From assembly GCA_016795155.1 (NCBI GenBank), contig JAEUIE010000029.1, forward strand, positions 1 through 64,000: DNA of 64,000 nucleotides. The letters run 5' to 3'. The DNA is from Planctomycetia bacterium (GTDB lineage Bacteria > Planctomycetota > Planctomycetia > Gemmatales > HRBIN36). Shown here one piece after another: positions 63,001-64,000 of the stretch (positions are counted from its first letter, which is position 1; each line of letters begins with the position of its first letter). Under the pieces are notes generated by a model that saw nothing but the letters and a program-made list of their open reading frames with translations, was not told the origin of the DNA and did no database searches. A program made the translations under genes and the position numbers.

Positions 63001-64000
63001 AGGGTGCCGCCGTTAAGGAAGGTGCCACCGCTGTAAGTACTATCTGTATTTGTCAGCGTAAGGGTGCCCGGGCCGGCTTTGGTGAGACTTCCAGAATTTA
63101 CTAATTGCCAGCTAAAGGTGATGGTGTTGGCGGGATCAGTAATCTCGACCGTCCCGGGAGCGGTTAAGTAAACAATACCGTCGTATGTAAAACCACTGCT
63201 GCCAGTGATTTGCAGGGTGCTTCCTGAGCTCGAGAATTTCAGGCTACCTGTGGCCCCCAGGTTGCTGCTGCTGGCGACACTGAGGATGCCCCCTGAAATT
63301 ATCGTGTTATTATGTGTATTGTTCCCCGTCAGGGTCAATGTCCCGGTGCCCACTTTATTCAGATTCAACGGCTTGGATGCGCCAGCATCTTGCAGGCTCC
63401 CGGCAAAGGTGCTGGAGACATTGCCCTGACCCACTGAGAGGTTTGCTCCGAAAGATGGATGATTATTGATGATCGTTCCCGTCCCGGTCAAGGTTCCGAC
63501 ACTGACACCATCTCCAGCAAATTGGCCATTCAGATCGAGCGTATTGCCAGCGTTGACCGTCAGGCTGTTGGTGTTGGCCCCCAGGGCGCTCGGGTTACCC
63601 AGGATGACGGTCGAACCCGCTGTTCCCGCCAGCGTCGTCCCTCCGGTGTAGGTGTTGGCTCCGCTGAGAATCAGCGTGCCGGCACCCAGTTTGGTAAGTC
63701 CGCCTGCACCACTGATGAGACCACTATGGGTGAGAGTCGTGCTGCTGGCCACATCGATGCTGCCACCGGGGGCATTGAGCGTGGTGCCGCGAGCGGTGGT
63801 GAAGGTGCCGGTGGTTTGCAGGGTGCCACCGTTGAAGGTGAGGGCGTTTGCAGCGGCCCCGAGGTTGTTATCCGCCCCCACGCTCAAGGTACCAGCATTT
63901 AGATTCACCCCGCCGGTGTAGGTGTTGGCTCCGGAGAGGACGAGCGAACCGGCACCGAGTTTGGTCAGGCTGCCACCTGCACCCAGGTTTTGGGAAACAG
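60018..64000 (-). CDS. Giant autotransporter-type beta-strand-repeat protein with PEP-CTERM end (5' part outside window)
   Basis: The minus-strand frame is open from the window edge to 60018, at least 1326 residues. It is built of passenger-type repeats, each with GAGTLVLSGANTYTGGTNLN or close variants, and FNGGTLQTTGTFTTARG blocks; these form a long right-handed beta-helix. The end has a cupin-free beta part and VPEPGTWALILGTLSICGYV with a YRRNSKS basic tail, the PEP-CTERM signal, instead of an autotransporter barrel. Two ~393-codon modules repeat in tandem (see findings). No start can be given. It is probably a large surface or extracellular matrix protein. Confidence 0.88.
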   Translation of the reverse strand, partial: VSQNLGAGGSLTKLGAGSLVLSGANTYTGGVNLNAGTLSVGADNNLGAAANALTFNGGTLQTTGTFTTARGTTLNAPGGSIDVASSTTLTHSGLISGAGGLTKLGAGTLILSGANTYTGGTTLAGTAGSTVILGNPSALGANTNSLTVNAGNTLDLNGQFAGDGVSVGTLTGTGTIINNHPSFGANLSVGQGNVSSTFAGSLQDAGASKPLNLNKVGTGTLTLTGNNTHNNTIISGGILSVASSSNLGATGSLKFSSSGSTLQITGSSGFTYDGIVYLTAPGTVEITDPANTITFSWQLVNSGSLTKAGPGTLTLTNTDSTYSGGTFLNGGTLSVSSNINLGSTIGGGGGGALTFNGGTLQVTGTSFTNNTRSITWGTNGGGFDIANAANTFTVSQNLGAGGSLTKLGAGTLVLSGANTYTGGTNLNAGILRVAGDGNLGNSSGGLTFNGGTLQTTGTFTTARGTTLNAPGGSIDVASSTTLTHSGLISGAGGLTKLGAGTLILSGANTYNGGTNLAGAAGSTVILGNASALGAGTNSLTVNAVNTLDVNGLSVNVGALAGTGTIINNPATNVGGILRVGNGNVSSTFDGTLQDGSVSKPLTLNKLGSGTLTLTGNNTHSVTQISGGILSVSSISNMGAGTGDLVFLSSVGTLQITGSSPFTYSGGVKLTAPGTVEITDPANTITFSSVIQHGGSLTKAGPGKLVLTNSPNSYSGGTIFAGGTLSVSSDGNLGLGGLTFNGGTLQVTGTSFTNNTRSITWGANGGGFDIANAANTFTVSQALGAGGSLTKLGAGTLVLSGANTYTGGTNLNAGILSVAGDGNLGNSGDGLNFNGGILRITGTSFSNNVRPINWGGNGGGFDIASAPHTFTVSQALTAGGNLTKSGAGTLVLANNNSYTGTTTVSAGTLQVGNAAFTGSLGAGLVTINPGATLRYYRNDLSSFSTTFSGNGTLNYFGTGNQNESTYLPTGNNSGFTGTVQVGNSAGGNGARVAVTTQNQLGAGPVVVNTGSQVYLQSGTYANNFTINGNGWLENSGNLGALRIDAGSTITGSVTLAGNSRIGSSTTASVSGVISGGFSLEKVSSGTLTLSAANTYTGPTTVIGGALIINGNQSAATGDYTVNAGATLGGSGIVGKLVNFNGGTVSPGNPGDTGILTINGGINFNAGSSFRVELQGSVVGTGYDQLILNSTTQSYVMVPGIQLIGDRLGTYQANFLDSFMILKGSNLGIGTFAGLSDGALFNFDGQVFQIRYNVPDLYTVTPQFGITWTGDDGFGNYGADNGGNIVIAAVPEPGTWALILGTLSICGYVAYRRNSKSSSLEELVEEDC

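Noticed and set aside
60426-63921. Long plus-strand open frames opposite the giant repeat protein (for example 62142-63104, 61272-61874)
   Set aside because: They are mirror frames of a GC-rich repetitive coding sequence; their peptides repeat with the same period, lack ribosome sites and resemble no family.

Overview
The window looks like a chromosome segment of a planctomycete, probably of the Gemmata/Zavarzinella side of the phylum. The signs are a cytochrome-domain DUF1549/DUF1553 gene followed by a DUF1501 gene with a twin-arginine leader, PEP-CTERM sorting signals, large membrane Ser/Thr kinases fused to WD40 or TPR repeats, an ECF sigma factor overlapping such a kinase, and paired outer-membrane barrels with Cys-rich N-termini. 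Base composition judged by eye is near half G+C in the core and lower between about 17.4 and 43 kb.

Layout. (1) 1-17 kb is mostly core: the 3' end of an IS5-like transposase, a PLP decarboxylase, prolyl oligopeptidase, a leftward group (M50 protease, hisS, gamma-glutamyltransferase), a lipoprotein overlapping a cysteine desulfurase, surE, a coiled-coil exported protein, a CDGSH protein, a two-RCK membrane protein without a recognisable K+ filter, and two paralogous outer-membrane barrels. (2) A CAU tRNA at 17.14 kb marks the start of an accessory island. First comes a compact three-gene cassette (patatin-like lipase, HExxH peptidase, MBL-fold hydrolase), bracketed by two diverged ~60-bp repeats that each carry a doubled AGGGGACA motif. 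Then come an HNH-type protein, a complete type I restriction-modification operon (hsdR-hsdM-hsdS), a tyrosine integrase, a DUF3987 protein, an AlpA-like HTH protein and a small HTH/terminase-small-subunit-like protein. (3) 33.9-40 kb is an ECF sigma factor, a kinase-WD40 protein and a PEP-CTERM protein, enclosed by two 320-bp direct repeats; a shorter third copy lies at 59.9 kb. (4) 40-49 kb holds a kinase-TPR protein and a non-homologous end-joining locus: ku, an ATP-dependent ligase and a BRCT-TPR protein on one strand, and a phosphoesterase-polymerase LigD without ligase plus an SGNH hydrolase on the other. (5) 49.3-50.6 kb is an IS3-type element with programmed-frameshift architecture. (6) 50.7-59.8 kb holds a MocR-type regulator, an exported small protein, a molybdopterin oxidoreductase, a DinB-fold protein and the cytochrome/DUF1501 pair. 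(7) 60-64 kb is the 3' part of a giant beta-strand-repeat surface protein with a PEP-CTERM end; it runs off the window.

The most interesting candidates for undescribed biology are the patatin/peptidase/MBL cassette next to the restriction system, and the BRCT-TPR protein translationally coupled to the NHEJ ligase. The repeat family with a conserved hairpin that shares 15 bases with the island tRNA also deserves attention. All functional calls rest on motifs read by eye; no database search was possible.
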